From assembly GCF_021603645.1 (NCBI RefSeq), contig NZ_BQHJ01000013.1:1-64000 (forward strand): a DNA stretch of 64,000 nucleotides, in the 5' to 3' direction. Source of the stretch: Pseudomonas pseudonitroreducens. GTDB lineage: Bacteria; Pseudomonadota; Gammaproteobacteria; Pseudomonadales; Pseudomonadaceae. The notes below the pieces were generated by a model. It searched no databases. It saw only the letters and a program-made list of their open reading frames with translations, and was not told the DNA's origin. Within the stretch, counting starts at the first letter, position 1. Every line of letters begins with the position of its first letter. Positions 41,312 through 48,994 of the stretch are shown here, piece by piece. Position numbers and translations under genes: made by a program.

Positions 41312-42658
41312 TCAGAACAGCGAGTAAGGCCTGCCCGCCGTGCCATCGGCGAAGCGCTGCAGTCTGAAGGCGTGCAGATCCATTCCGGGGTCGCCCTTGT
41401 GTATCCACTGGCTCATCAGTTGGCCGACGATCGGCCCCATGGCGAAGCCGTGGCCGCAGAAGCCCGTGGCGATCAGCAGTCCGGGCACTTGCGCGGGTGC
41501 ATCGAGCACCGGAATTCCGTCGGGCAGCACGTCGATCAGTCCCGCCCAGCTTTCCACGACTTTCACATCGCGTAGTGCCGGGAAGGCTTTCGCCAGGTTC
41601 TGCTGTGCCGTGAAGACACGCGCGGTGTTCGCCTTTACCTGCGGATCGCGCTCGCCCAGCACCGGGCCGTTGACGCGCCTTTCCGAGCCGGGCAGGCGCT
41701 GGCGCAAGTCGTGGAACAACGCGCCGTTGAGCTTGAAGGAGAAGCCCGCGCGGTGCTCCGGCAGGTGCGGCAGGTAGTGTCTCGCGCCGCGCAGATAGTC
41801 GAAGTTGAGGTCGATGTCGGCCTGGGTTTCGTCAGCCAGGTTGATGCTGCCGTCGGCACGCTGGCGGAAGCCGATGCCGTGGCCGATGAAGCTCTGGGCG
41901 CCCACGTCCGGGCCGGGGCTGGTGCGTGAAACGGTGCAGCGCACAGCCTGTTGCGGCAGCTCCAGGCCGAGGCTCTGCACCAGGCGCCAACTGCTGGCGC
42001 CCGCGCAGATCAGCAGGTGTCGGGTTTTCACATAGCCGCGCTCGGTCTGTACGCCGCAGACGGCGCCGGCGGCACGGTCGATGCCGGTGACGCCGCAGCC
42101 TTCGACGAACACGGCACCACGCTCAATGGCACGCAGCGCGTAGCCGGGCGCCACGCGCCGCGGTTCGGCCTGGCCGTCATTGGCGGTGTACAGGGCGCCC
42201 AGTGCGGGATCGCTCAACGTTGGCATCAACTGCGCGACTTCCGCGCGGCTCAGCAGTCGGGTGCCGAGGCCGAAGTTGGCGGCGACCTTCAGCCAGTCTT
42301 CGTACTTGCGCTGTTGCTCCGGTGTTTCGGCCAGATACAGGCAGCCGCCCTGGCGCCACTCCAGCGGCAGTTGCAGCTCCTCTTCCAGGCGCTCCCACAG
42401 CGGAATCGCCGCCATCATCAACGGCACTTCCGCCGGGTCGCGCGCCTGCTGGCGGACGAAGCCCCAGGCGCGGGTGGATTGCTGGCTGGCGATGCCGGCC
42501 TTGTCCAGCACCAGTACGCTCAGGCCCTGGCCGGCGAGCTGCCAGGCGCTGGCGCAGCCCATGATGCCGCTGCCGGCGATGACCACGTCCACCTGCTCGG
42601 GCAGGCGCTCCACGCGGGAGGAAAGGGCGGGGTGAAGCGGATAGGTTCCCATCGGCAT
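41312..42658 (-). CDS. FAD-dependent amino acid/amine oxidoreductase (DAO family)
   Basis: This 448-residue protein has an N-terminal FAD Rossmann motif VVIAGSGIMGCASAWQLAG (GSGIMG at 29-34), the middle DAO-type substrate domain and a C-terminal GFCGHGFAMGPIVGQL FAD-binding end. It resembles glycine/sarcosine oxidase or D-amino acid dehydrogenase; the substrate is not determined. It lies 88 bp after the ferritin-like hydrolase gene and may belong to the same MerR-linked operon. Starts at 42658 and 42652 are both possible. Confidence 0.88.
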   Translation of the reverse strand: MPMGTYPLHPALSSRVERLPEQVDVVIAGSGIMGCASAWQLAGQGLSVLVLDKAGIASQQSTRAWGFVRQQARDPAEVPLMMAAIPLWERLEEELQLPLEWRQGGCLYLAETPEQQRKYEDWLKVAANFGLGTRLLSRAEVAQLMPTLSDPALGALYTANDGQAEPRRVAPGYALRAIERGAVFVEGCGVTGIDRAAGAVCGVQTERGYVKTRHLLICAGASSWRLVQSLGLELPQQAVRCTVSRTSPGPDVGAQSFIGHGIGFRQRADGSINLADETQADIDLNFDYLRGARHYLPHLPEHRAGFSFKLNGALFHDLRQRLPGSERRVNGPVLGERDPQVKANTARVFTAQQNLAKAFPALRDVKVVESWAGLIDVLPDGIPVLDAPAQVPGLLIATGFCGHGFAMGPIVGQLMSQWIHKGDPGMDLHAFRLQRFADGTAGRPYSLF

Positions 42659-42746
42659 ACGGCGGCATCCCTGAATCGAATAACGGATGCCGCAGTATGC
42701 GATTGACCTGCGCCGCGCATCCACTGCGCGGGCGCGCCGACAGGCC

Positions 42747-43637
42747 CTATGACGCGCGCGCGGCCCGGCTGGCGGCCGGCGAACGGGCCAGGTAGTCCAG
42801 CGCTTCCTGGGTATTGGCCTCATGGTCGGGGTGGTACCAGGGCTTGAAATAGCGCAGGAAGCTGGTCGCCAGTGAGCTGATCTTCGGCAGTACGCCGGAC
42901 TTCGAACCATCGCGCCAGATCGCGGCGAAGGAGCGCGGCCTGGCGATGCTCGGGTCCTGCCGCGACAGGGTGCGGGTGCCGAAGGCGAACAGGTAGATGA
43001 TCAGCGGCCAGACCACGAACATCCACAACTGCCGGCTGACGAAGGTGCCGCCCAGGTGCACGTGCAGGTCGTGGGCGACATTGCGGTGCTCCACTTCCTC
43101 GGCGCCGTGCCAGCGGAACAGATCGAGCAGCACCGGGTCGGCCTTGGCGCGGTCCAGCGCGTCGGCTTCGAGAATCCATTTGCCGAGGATGCAGGTGAAG
43201 TGCTCCACCGCGGCGACGATGGCGCAGCGCTGGCCGATCCACCAGCGCTTGAGCCAGGGCGTGCGGTTGAACAGTTCGATGCCCAGCGGCGTGTCGCTGA
43301 GCAGTTGTTCGAACAGGTAGTCCATGACCCTGATGTAGCGCGTGGAGTCGATGCCGTGGTGGCTCAGGTAGCGCTCCAGAGCACCCGAGTGGGCGCGGGC
43401 GTGCATGGCCTCCTGGCGGATGAAGCCCTGCACGTCCTCGCGCAGCCGGCCTTCCTTCACGAAGGGCAGCGCCTTGTTGTACAGCCGGCAGAACCACAGT
43501 TCGCCCGCCGGCAGCATCATGTGGATGACGTTGATCGCGTGGGACGCCTCGGGCTCGCCGGGAATCCAGTGCAGCGGCGAGTCGCTGTAGTCGAACTGCA
43601 CCTTGCGTTGCACGAGTTTGTGATGATGGTCGTTCAT
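42747..43637 (-). CDS. Metal-dependent hydrolase, ferritin-like helical (PF10118 family)
   Basis: The 296-residue helical protein has carboxylate/histidine motifs of a diiron-type site: RQEAMHARAH (about 94-103) and HGAEEVEHRNVAHDLH (about 196-211). This is the predicted metal-dependent hydrolase family PF10118, with no established reaction. A hydrophobic stretch (LWMFVVWPLIIYLFAFG) suggests membrane association. Start 43637 follows an in-frame read-through region. It is preceded 8 bases earlier by the hydrolase-SDR fusion gene. Confidence 0.82.
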   Translation of the reverse strand: MNDHHHKLVQRKVQFDYSDSPLHWIPGEPEASHAINVIHMMLPAGELWFCRLYNKALPFVKEGRLREDVQGFIRQEAMHARAHSGALERYLSHHGIDSTRYIRVMDYLFEQLLSDTPLGIELFNRTPWLKRWWIGQRCAIVAAVEHFTCILGKWILEADALDRAKADPVLLDLFRWHGAEEVEHRNVAHDLHVHLGGTFVSRQLWMFVVWPLIIYLFAFGTRTLSRQDPSIARPRSFAAIWRDGSKSGVLPKISSLATSFLRYFKPWYHPDHEANTQEALDYLARSPAASRAARAS

Positions 43638-43645
43638 GGCAGTTC

Positions 43646-45418
43646 TCAGGCAGTGAGATTGAGACGGGCGAACAGGCGCGACAGCCAGGGCATGAAGCGC
43701 CATTGCAGGGCGCCCAGGTGCACTTCGCTGCCGACCTTCACCACTGGCTGGTTGCGTTCCACTGCGCGGGTGATGCGTTCGCCGACGGTGTCCGGGCTGA
43801 GCCGGCGCCGACGGTACAAACGCTGCACCTTGGCGCGGTGTTTCGCTTGTTGCTCCTCATCCAGGCCGGCGAAGCGCGTGGCCTGGACGATGCCGGTATC
43901 GACGAAGCCCGGGCAGGCCGCGCTGACGCCGATGCCATGGCCCGCCAGTTCGGCACGCAGGCATTCGCTGAGCATCAGCACCGCGGCCTTGCTGGTGGCG
44001 TAGGCCGGGTAGTTGCGCGACGGCGCGAAAGCCACGCCGGAGGCGACGTTGACCAGATGCCCCGGCTTGCCGGCCTCGACCATCTGCTGGCCGAACAACC
44101 GGCAACCGTCGATCACGCTCCACAGGTTGATGCGCAGCAGGCGTTCCCATTCCTGCGGGGTGGTCTTGAGCATCGGCCCGGCCATGCCGATGCCGGCGTT
44201 GCTGACCACCACGTCGGGCACGCCGAGGCTGCTCTTCACCCACTGCGCGAAGCGCTCCATGGCGGCGCTGTCGCCCACGTCCACGCAGTAGCTGTGAGCC
44301 GTCGCGCCGACCGCCCGGGCCAGTTCCGCGCTACGTTCGGCAGCGGCTGGGTCGATGTCCGCCGCCAGTACGCTGGCGCCGCGCTCGGCAAAGCTCAGCA
44401 GGGTCGAGCGACCGATGCCGCCGCCCGCGCCGGTGACCACCACCAGCTTGCCGGCAAAGGGGCCGGCGCCGGGTTTCAGTGCCGCGCGCTGCAGCTCCGG
44501 GGTGGCTTCGCCGCCCTCGATGTGGCTGACGAATTCGTCGATCCATTTGCCCAGCCGGGTCGGTTCGGCGAGTAGTTGCCAGTGTCCCGCAGTGACATCG
44601 CGGCGCCACAGGCGCGGGGCCCATAACGAGAGCTGCTGGAAGAGTTGCTGGCCGACGTAGCGGTCAAGGGTCGGCACGATGAGTTGCACCGGCACCTCGG
44701 TGTGGCGCTTGCGCGGCTTGAAGATCGAGGTGATGAAGTTGGCCCGATAGAGCTTCACGCCGTGCTCGCCATCACTGGCCTGGTGCGGGTTGCGCACCGG
44801 GTTGCGAATGCCTTCGACCTTGCGCAGATATTGCGGCCAGGCCTTCGCCGCGCCGAAGCGCCACGACAGCGACGGCAGCAGCGGCAGGTGGAAGTAGTAG
44901 ATGTACCAGGAGTGCAGCAGCTGGCTGGCCATCTGCAGCAGGGCGCGTGGGGTCTTGCGGCGCAGACGGTCGCGCATCCAGAAACCGATGTGGTCCAGGC
45001 AGGGGCCGGAGACGCTGGTGTAGGAAGCGATGCGGGCACGCAGTTGCGGATCAGTGACGCTTTCCCAGGTCTGGATCGAGCCCCAGTCATGGGCCACCAG
45101 ATGCACCGCGCGCTGCGGGCTGACGGCGTCGAGCACGGCCTTGAGGTCCTGGCTGAGCAGCTCAAGGCGATAGTCGCGGGTCTTGCGCGGCTTGTCCGAT
45201 TCACCGGCGCCGCGCACGTCGTAGGCCACCAGCTGGAAGCGCCCCGAGAGGTGGCGGATCAGCGGCAGCCAGGTTTCATGGTTGTCCGGGTAGCCGTGGA
45301 CGAACAGCACCATCGGCAGGTGCGCCTCGCCCCAGCGCCACACGGCCAGGCGTACGTTACCGGACTGCACGTCCAGCCGCTCCGGCGCCGGCAGGGTCTT
45401 CTCCAGCATGGCGTTCAT
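43646..45418 (-). CDS. Fused alpha/beta hydrolase - short-chain dehydrogenase (EphD-like)
   Basis: This 590-residue fusion has an N-terminal alpha/beta hydrolase (about 15-295) with VLFVHGYPDNHETW and nucleophile motif HDWG (Asp111), an epoxide-hydrolase-type Asp in place of Ser. A C-terminal SDR (about 320-580) has the cofactor motif TGAGGGIG and catalytic YATSK. The layout matches mycobacterial EphD. It might hydrolyse an epoxide or ester and then oxidise the alcohol. The start overlaps the M24 gene stop by 4 bases. Confidence 0.9.
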   Translation of the reverse strand: MNAMLEKTLPAPERLDVQSGNVRLAVWRWGEAHLPMVLFVHGYPDNHETWLPLIRHLSGRFQLVAYDVRGAGESDKPRKTRDYRLELLSQDLKAVLDAVSPQRAVHLVAHDWGSIQTWESVTDPQLRARIASYTSVSGPCLDHIGFWMRDRLRRKTPRALLQMASQLLHSWYIYYFHLPLLPSLSWRFGAAKAWPQYLRKVEGIRNPVRNPHQASDGEHGVKLYRANFITSIFKPRKRHTEVPVQLIVPTLDRYVGQQLFQQLSLWAPRLWRRDVTAGHWQLLAEPTRLGKWIDEFVSHIEGGEATPELQRAALKPGAGPFAGKLVVVTGAGGGIGRSTLLSFAERGASVLAADIDPAAAERSAELARAVGATAHSYCVDVGDSAAMERFAQWVKSSLGVPDVVVSNAGIGMAGPMLKTTPQEWERLLRINLWSVIDGCRLFGQQMVEAGKPGHLVNVASGVAFAPSRNYPAYATSKAAVLMLSECLRAELAGHGIGVSAACPGFVDTGIVQATRFAGLDEEQQAKHRAKVQRLYRRRRLSPDTVGERITRAVERNQPVVKVGSEVHLGALQWRFMPWLSRLFARLNLTA

Positions 45419-46299
45419 GCCACCTCCCGCCGCGCCGGGGCGCTGATCAGGCCGCGCTCGGTCCAGCGGCGCACGTGGGGCAGATCGTCGTCCAGCCAGT
45501 AGGCGTCGTCCGCGGTGACCACCAGCAGCTCCTCGAACTTGGCGCCCACGCCGCGCAGGCCCAGGTGCGGTTCGACAGCCCAGAGGCCCGGGGTCGGGGC
45601 GTGCTGCGAACGGTCATTGCTCGACCACAGCGGCGACCAGCCCTCGCGGCGGCCGGTGATCAGGGCGTTTTTCATCAGGGTGGCGATGTTGCGCACGCCA
45701 AAGCGCGCGAGCGACGGGCCGGTGTTGCGCGCGCCGAGTTTTTCCACGCGGTGCGCCAGCACTTCGAAGGGATAGGCCTTGTGTCGCGGCAGGGTGCCCT
45801 GGCGGTGGCAGAGGCGGTCCACCGACTGGCTGACCTCGGCCAGCGGCAGGCGTTGGCGCACCTGTTCGACGATCAGGTTGCGGTGTGCCAGCAGGTCATC
45901 CATCAGCCGTTCCACCAGCAGGTTGTGGCCCAGCGCGCCGGAGTAGCCGACATCGGCGGTGTAGGCGCCCAGGGTCGGCGCGCAGTCGAGGATGAACGGC
46001 ATGCCTTCCTCCAGCCGCTGCTTGCCGGGGTAGAAGGCCAGGTTGAAACCGCCCAGATGGCGCAGGCCGTCGAAGCCCTTGAACGAAGTGCGGCTGCCGA
46101 ACCAGGCGAAGGGCTGGTGGAACCAGTCGCGCACGCCATGATCGAGCAGCCAGGTCTTCATCAGCGCGGCGGTTTCGCGCTCGCTGATGCCCGGGCGCAG
46201 GTCGCCGGCAATGGTTTCGCAGCAGCGGTAGGCCAGTTGCTGAATCTCGCGGAAGTGCCGCAGGTCTTCGGGGGTGGGCACCCAGGCGCCTTGGGACAT
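45415..46299 (-). CDS. M24-family metallopeptidase
   Basis: The 294-residue protein resembles Xaa-Pro peptidases: FILDCAPTLGAYTADVGYSG provides the two metal aspartates, followed by a His (LAHRVEKLG) and C-terminal Glu (AVEPHLG). It is first in a leftward operon with the hydrolase-SDR fusion, the PF10118 protein and perhaps the FAD enzyme. ATG 46299 has GGAG 10 bases upstream. A 26-bp dyad lies just before it. Confidence 0.85.
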   Translation of the reverse strand: MSQGAWVPTPEDLRHFREIQQLAYRCCETIAGDLRPGISERETAALMKTWLLDHGVRDWFHQPFAWFGSRTSFKGFDGLRHLGGFNLAFYPGKQRLEEGMPFILDCAPTLGAYTADVGYSGALGHNLLVERLMDDLLAHRNLIVEQVRQRLPLAEVSQSVDRLCHRQGTLPRHKAYPFEVLAHRVEKLGARNTGPSLARFGVRNIATLMKNALITGRREGWSPLWSSNDRSQHAPTPGLWAVEPHLGLRGVGAKFEELLVVTADDAYWLDDDLPHVRRWTERGLISAPARREVA

Positions 46300-46324
46300 G
46301 ACTTTCTCCAGGCTGGTTGTTGTT

Positions 46325-46350
46325 ATCGTTACATCGGGTGATGTCACGAT
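46325..46350. promoter_or_regulatory. Operator-like dyad between M24 gene and MerR gene
   Basis: ATCGTTACATC and GATGTCACGAT, 11-base arms with one mismatch, separated by GGGT. It sits between divergent genes and 26 bases from the M24 start. It is a likely binding site for the adjacent MerR regulator. Confidence 0.6.
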
Positions 46351-46570
46351 CGATGCTGACCCATCGGTTGCCGTTGCGCCATGCGTGCGCGCCGTGCCTG
46401 GAGTGTTACCGGAGCGAAGAGCCCCTGACGGCGCGGGTTGCGGCCGGCAGGGCGGAATCGGGTGGGCGCACTTCCCGTCTTTGGTTGGGGCGCGCGGCTG
46501 TGTGGTGGATCACTTTGCAGCGAATGCCCTGGATTGTTCGGTGCATGCCTGGCTGGCTATCATCCGCCCC

Positions 46571-47389
46571 ATGAGCACACCCCTGAATCTCCTGCAGCGC
46601 CTGCTGCAACGCCCGGACGACGCACCCTCCGTGATGGAGGACGAGCGCGAGTACTCGGTGGATGAACTGGCCCGCGAAGGCGGCACCACGGTGCGCAACC
46701 TGCGCGCCTACCAGGACCGCGGCCTGCTGCCACCGCCGGAGCGCCGGGGGCGCGCCGGGGTGTATTTTGCCGGCCACCTGCGTCGCCTGCGGTTGATCAA
46801 CCGCCTGCTGGAGCGCGGCTACAACATCGCCAACATCAAGGAGTTGCTGCAGAGCTGGGAGCGCGGCCATGACCTGGACCACGTGCTCGGCCTCGACGAA
46901 GCCATCGTCGGCCCGTGGAACCTGGAGTCGCCCGGCAGCATCGAGTTCAGCGACCTGCAGGCGCTGTTCGGTGACGAGTTGAATGACGCGGTGATCGACC
47001 AGGCGCTGGCACAGGGCCTGCTGGCCTTCGATGGCGAGCGCATCAGCATCCCCAGCCCGCGTTTGTTCAACGCCGGCGTCGAGCTGTACCGTGCCGGCAT
47101 TCCGCTCGCTGCGCTGCTCGACCACCTGGCCGTGTTGCGCACGGATACCGAGCACCTGGCCGCCGGTATCGTGCGGCTGGTGGTCACCCACCTGGTGGAC
47201 AAGCCTGGCGCCGACCTGCTGCCCGGCGCGGCCGATCTGGAGCGTCTTGCCGAAGTCTTCCAGCGCTTGCGCCCGGTGGCGGAGCAGGTGGTGCTGGTGG
47301 AGCTGGCGCGCGGCCTGAAACGTTCAGCCAACGAGATGCTCGGCGAGCGCGTCGGGGAAATCCTCCGGCGCATGGAAACGCCGGACTAG
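46571..47389 (+). CDS. MerR-family transcriptional regulator
   Basis: This 272-residue regulator has a MerR helix-turn-helix and wing (YSVDELAREGGTTVRNLRAY, then DRGLLPPPERRGRAGVYFAG, about 28-67) and a long C-terminal effector domain (about 120-272) without metal-binding cysteines. It is divergent from the M24/hydrolase operon and likely controls it through the dyad at 46325-46350. The start with a family-like N-terminus is ATG 46571. Confidence 0.9.
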   Translation: MSTPLNLLQRLLQRPDDAPSVMEDEREYSVDELAREGGTTVRNLRAYQDRGLLPPPERRGRAGVYFAGHLRRLRLINRLLERGYNIANIKELLQSWERGHDLDHVLGLDEAIVGPWNLESPGSIEFSDLQALFGDELNDAVIDQALAQGLLAFDGERISIPSPRLFNAGVELYRAGIPLAALLDHLAVLRTDTEHLAAGIVRLVVTHLVDKPGADLLPGAADLERLAEVFQRLRPVAEQVVLVELARGLKRSANEMLGERVGEILRRMETPD

Positions 47390-47393
47390 AGCC

Positions 47394-48308
47394 TCAGCTT
47401 CTGCCGCCTGCGTGGGCCAGCTTGCCGCGTAGCCAGCGCCGCGCCGGGTCGTCCTCGCTGCTCTCCGACCAGATCTGCACGAAATCGAAACGGGCCAGTT
47501 GCAGTGGCGGTTCGAAGCTGGCCAGACCGTGGGCTGCAAGGTTTTCGGGGAGCATTCGCGCGGCGATGGTCAGGACCAGGTCGGTGCCCGCCAGCAGACT
47601 CGGCGCCACGCTGAAGTGCGGCACCGTGGCCGCCACCTGACGGCGCCGGCCGAGTTTTTCCAGATGGCTGTCGATCTCTTCCGCCGGGCTCTGCTGCAGG
47701 GCGACCCGCAGGTGCGGGGTGGCGAGGTAGTCGTCCAGGTCCAGGCGCTTGCGGCCGCCCAGGGTTTCGCGGGAGCACAGGCAGACAAAGCGTTCCTCGA
47801 ACAGGCGTTGCACGCGCAGCCCTTCCGGCAGCATCGGGAATACCCCGAGGGCGCCATCCAGCTCGCCACTCGCCACCTGCTCGGCCATGCCCCCGCGCGA
47901 AGCCTGGCGGACGTCCAGGTGAATGCCCGGCGCTTCGCGGCGCAGGACCGGCAGCAGCGTCGGCAACACCACCCAGGCGCCGTAGTCGGACATGCCCAGG
48001 CGCAGCTCCAGCTCGGCGCTGGCCGGGTCGAAATCATCGCCCAGCACCAGCCGACGTACGCCACCGAGGATTTCCCGCAGCGGGCCGGCCAGCTCGAAGG
48101 CGCGGCGGGTCAGCTGCATCTGGTTGCCGGTGCGCACCAGCAGCGGGTCATCCAGCAGGTCGCGCAGGCGATTCAGCGCGTGGCTTACCGCCGGCTGGGT
48201 CATCGCCAGCCGCTCGGCGGCCCGGGAGACGTGGCGCTCTTCCAGCAGGGCATCGAGGATCACCAGCAGGTTGAGATCGATGCGGCGCAAGTCATGAATC
48301 GAGTGCAT
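47394..48308 (-). CDS. LysR-family transcriptional regulator
   Basis: A 304-residue LTTR with an N-terminal HTH (IDLNLLVILDALLEERHVSR, then AERLAMTQPAVSHALNRLRD, about 10-50) and a PBP-like effector domain. It is divergent from the YdcZ-type transporter gene (84 bp apart) and probably regulates it. Confidence 0.92.
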   Translation of the reverse strand: MHSIHDLRRIDLNLLVILDALLEERHVSRAAERLAMTQPAVSHALNRLRDLLDDPLLVRTGNQMQLTRRAFELAGPLREILGGVRRLVLGDDFDPASAELELRLGMSDYGAWVVLPTLLPVLRREAPGIHLDVRQASRGGMAEQVASGELDGALGVFPMLPEGLRVQRLFEERFVCLCSRETLGGRKRLDLDDYLATPHLRVALQQSPAEEIDSHLEKLGRRRQVAATVPHFSVAPSLLAGTDLVLTIAARMLPENLAAHGLASFEPPLQLARFDFVQIWSESSEDDPARRWLRGKLAHAGGRS

Positions 48309-48391
48309 TCAGGTTGTACCAATCATTCATTTCCATGCGCTGGATGGATAGCAGAAGCTGGGCCCCATCGACAAGCCATGGAGAATCTTCG

Positions 48392-48850
48392 ATGTCGAAA
48401 CTGCTTCTGCTCTTGCCCGCCATCGCTGTGGGCGCGCTGGTTGCCCTGCAGGCGGGCAGCAACTCGCTGCTGGGGCGCCAACTGGGTCATCCGCTGAGTG
48501 CCAGCCTGACCTCGCTGGGTGTCAGCCTGGCGGCGGTGATCATTGCGCTACTCGCGTTTCGCGTGCCGCTCCCGGCCGCCGCAGGAATTGCCGCCACGCC
48601 CTGGTGGGGCTGGCTGGGTGGGCTGTTCGGTGCGGCGTATCTGACGGTGGCGGTGATGCTGGCGCCGCAGCTGGGCGCGGCAACCTTCCTCGCCTGTGTG
48701 GTAGCAGGGCAGATGCTGATGTCGGCGTTGTGCGACCAGTACGGTTGGGCAGGGTTTGCGGTGCGGCGCTTGTCGCCGGAAGGCTATCTGGCCATCGGGC
48801 TGATCATTGCCGGGGTGATGTTGTTGCAGTGGCGGGGGAGGGTGGCGTGA
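48392..48850 (+). CDS. DMT-superfamily YdcZ (DUF606) membrane protein
   Basis: The 152-residue protein has five hydrophobic segments and begins with the DUF606 pattern LLPAIAVGALVALQAGSNSL. The ATG at 48392 has GGAG 8 bases upstream. Members are small transporters of unknown substrate. The LysR regulator is divergent to it. Confidence 0.88.
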   Translation: MSKLLLLLPAIAVGALVALQAGSNSLLGRQLGHPLSASLTSLGVSLAAVIIALLAFRVPLPAAAGIAATPWWGWLGGLFGAAYLTVAVMLAPQLGAATFLACVVAGQMLMSALCDQYGWAGFAVRRLSPEGYLAIGLIIAGVMLLQWRGRVA

Positions 48851-48876
48851 AGTATCGCTGGCTGCCGGCGTTGGGC

Positions 48877-48955
48877 GGGTTCGCGAGCAAGCTCGCTCCT
48901 ACAGTCAATGCCGACTTTGGAGCTTTTTTTGTAGGAGCGAGCTTGCTTGCGAACC
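48877..48955. repeat. REP pair (inverted)
   Basis: GTTCGCGAGCAAGCTCGCTC and, inverted, GTAGGAGCGAGCTTGCTTGC, between convergent genes. Confidence 0.85.
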
Positions 48956-48994
48956 GCGCGAACCGCCGCCGCTGCGAACGAACGGCGGGCGGAC

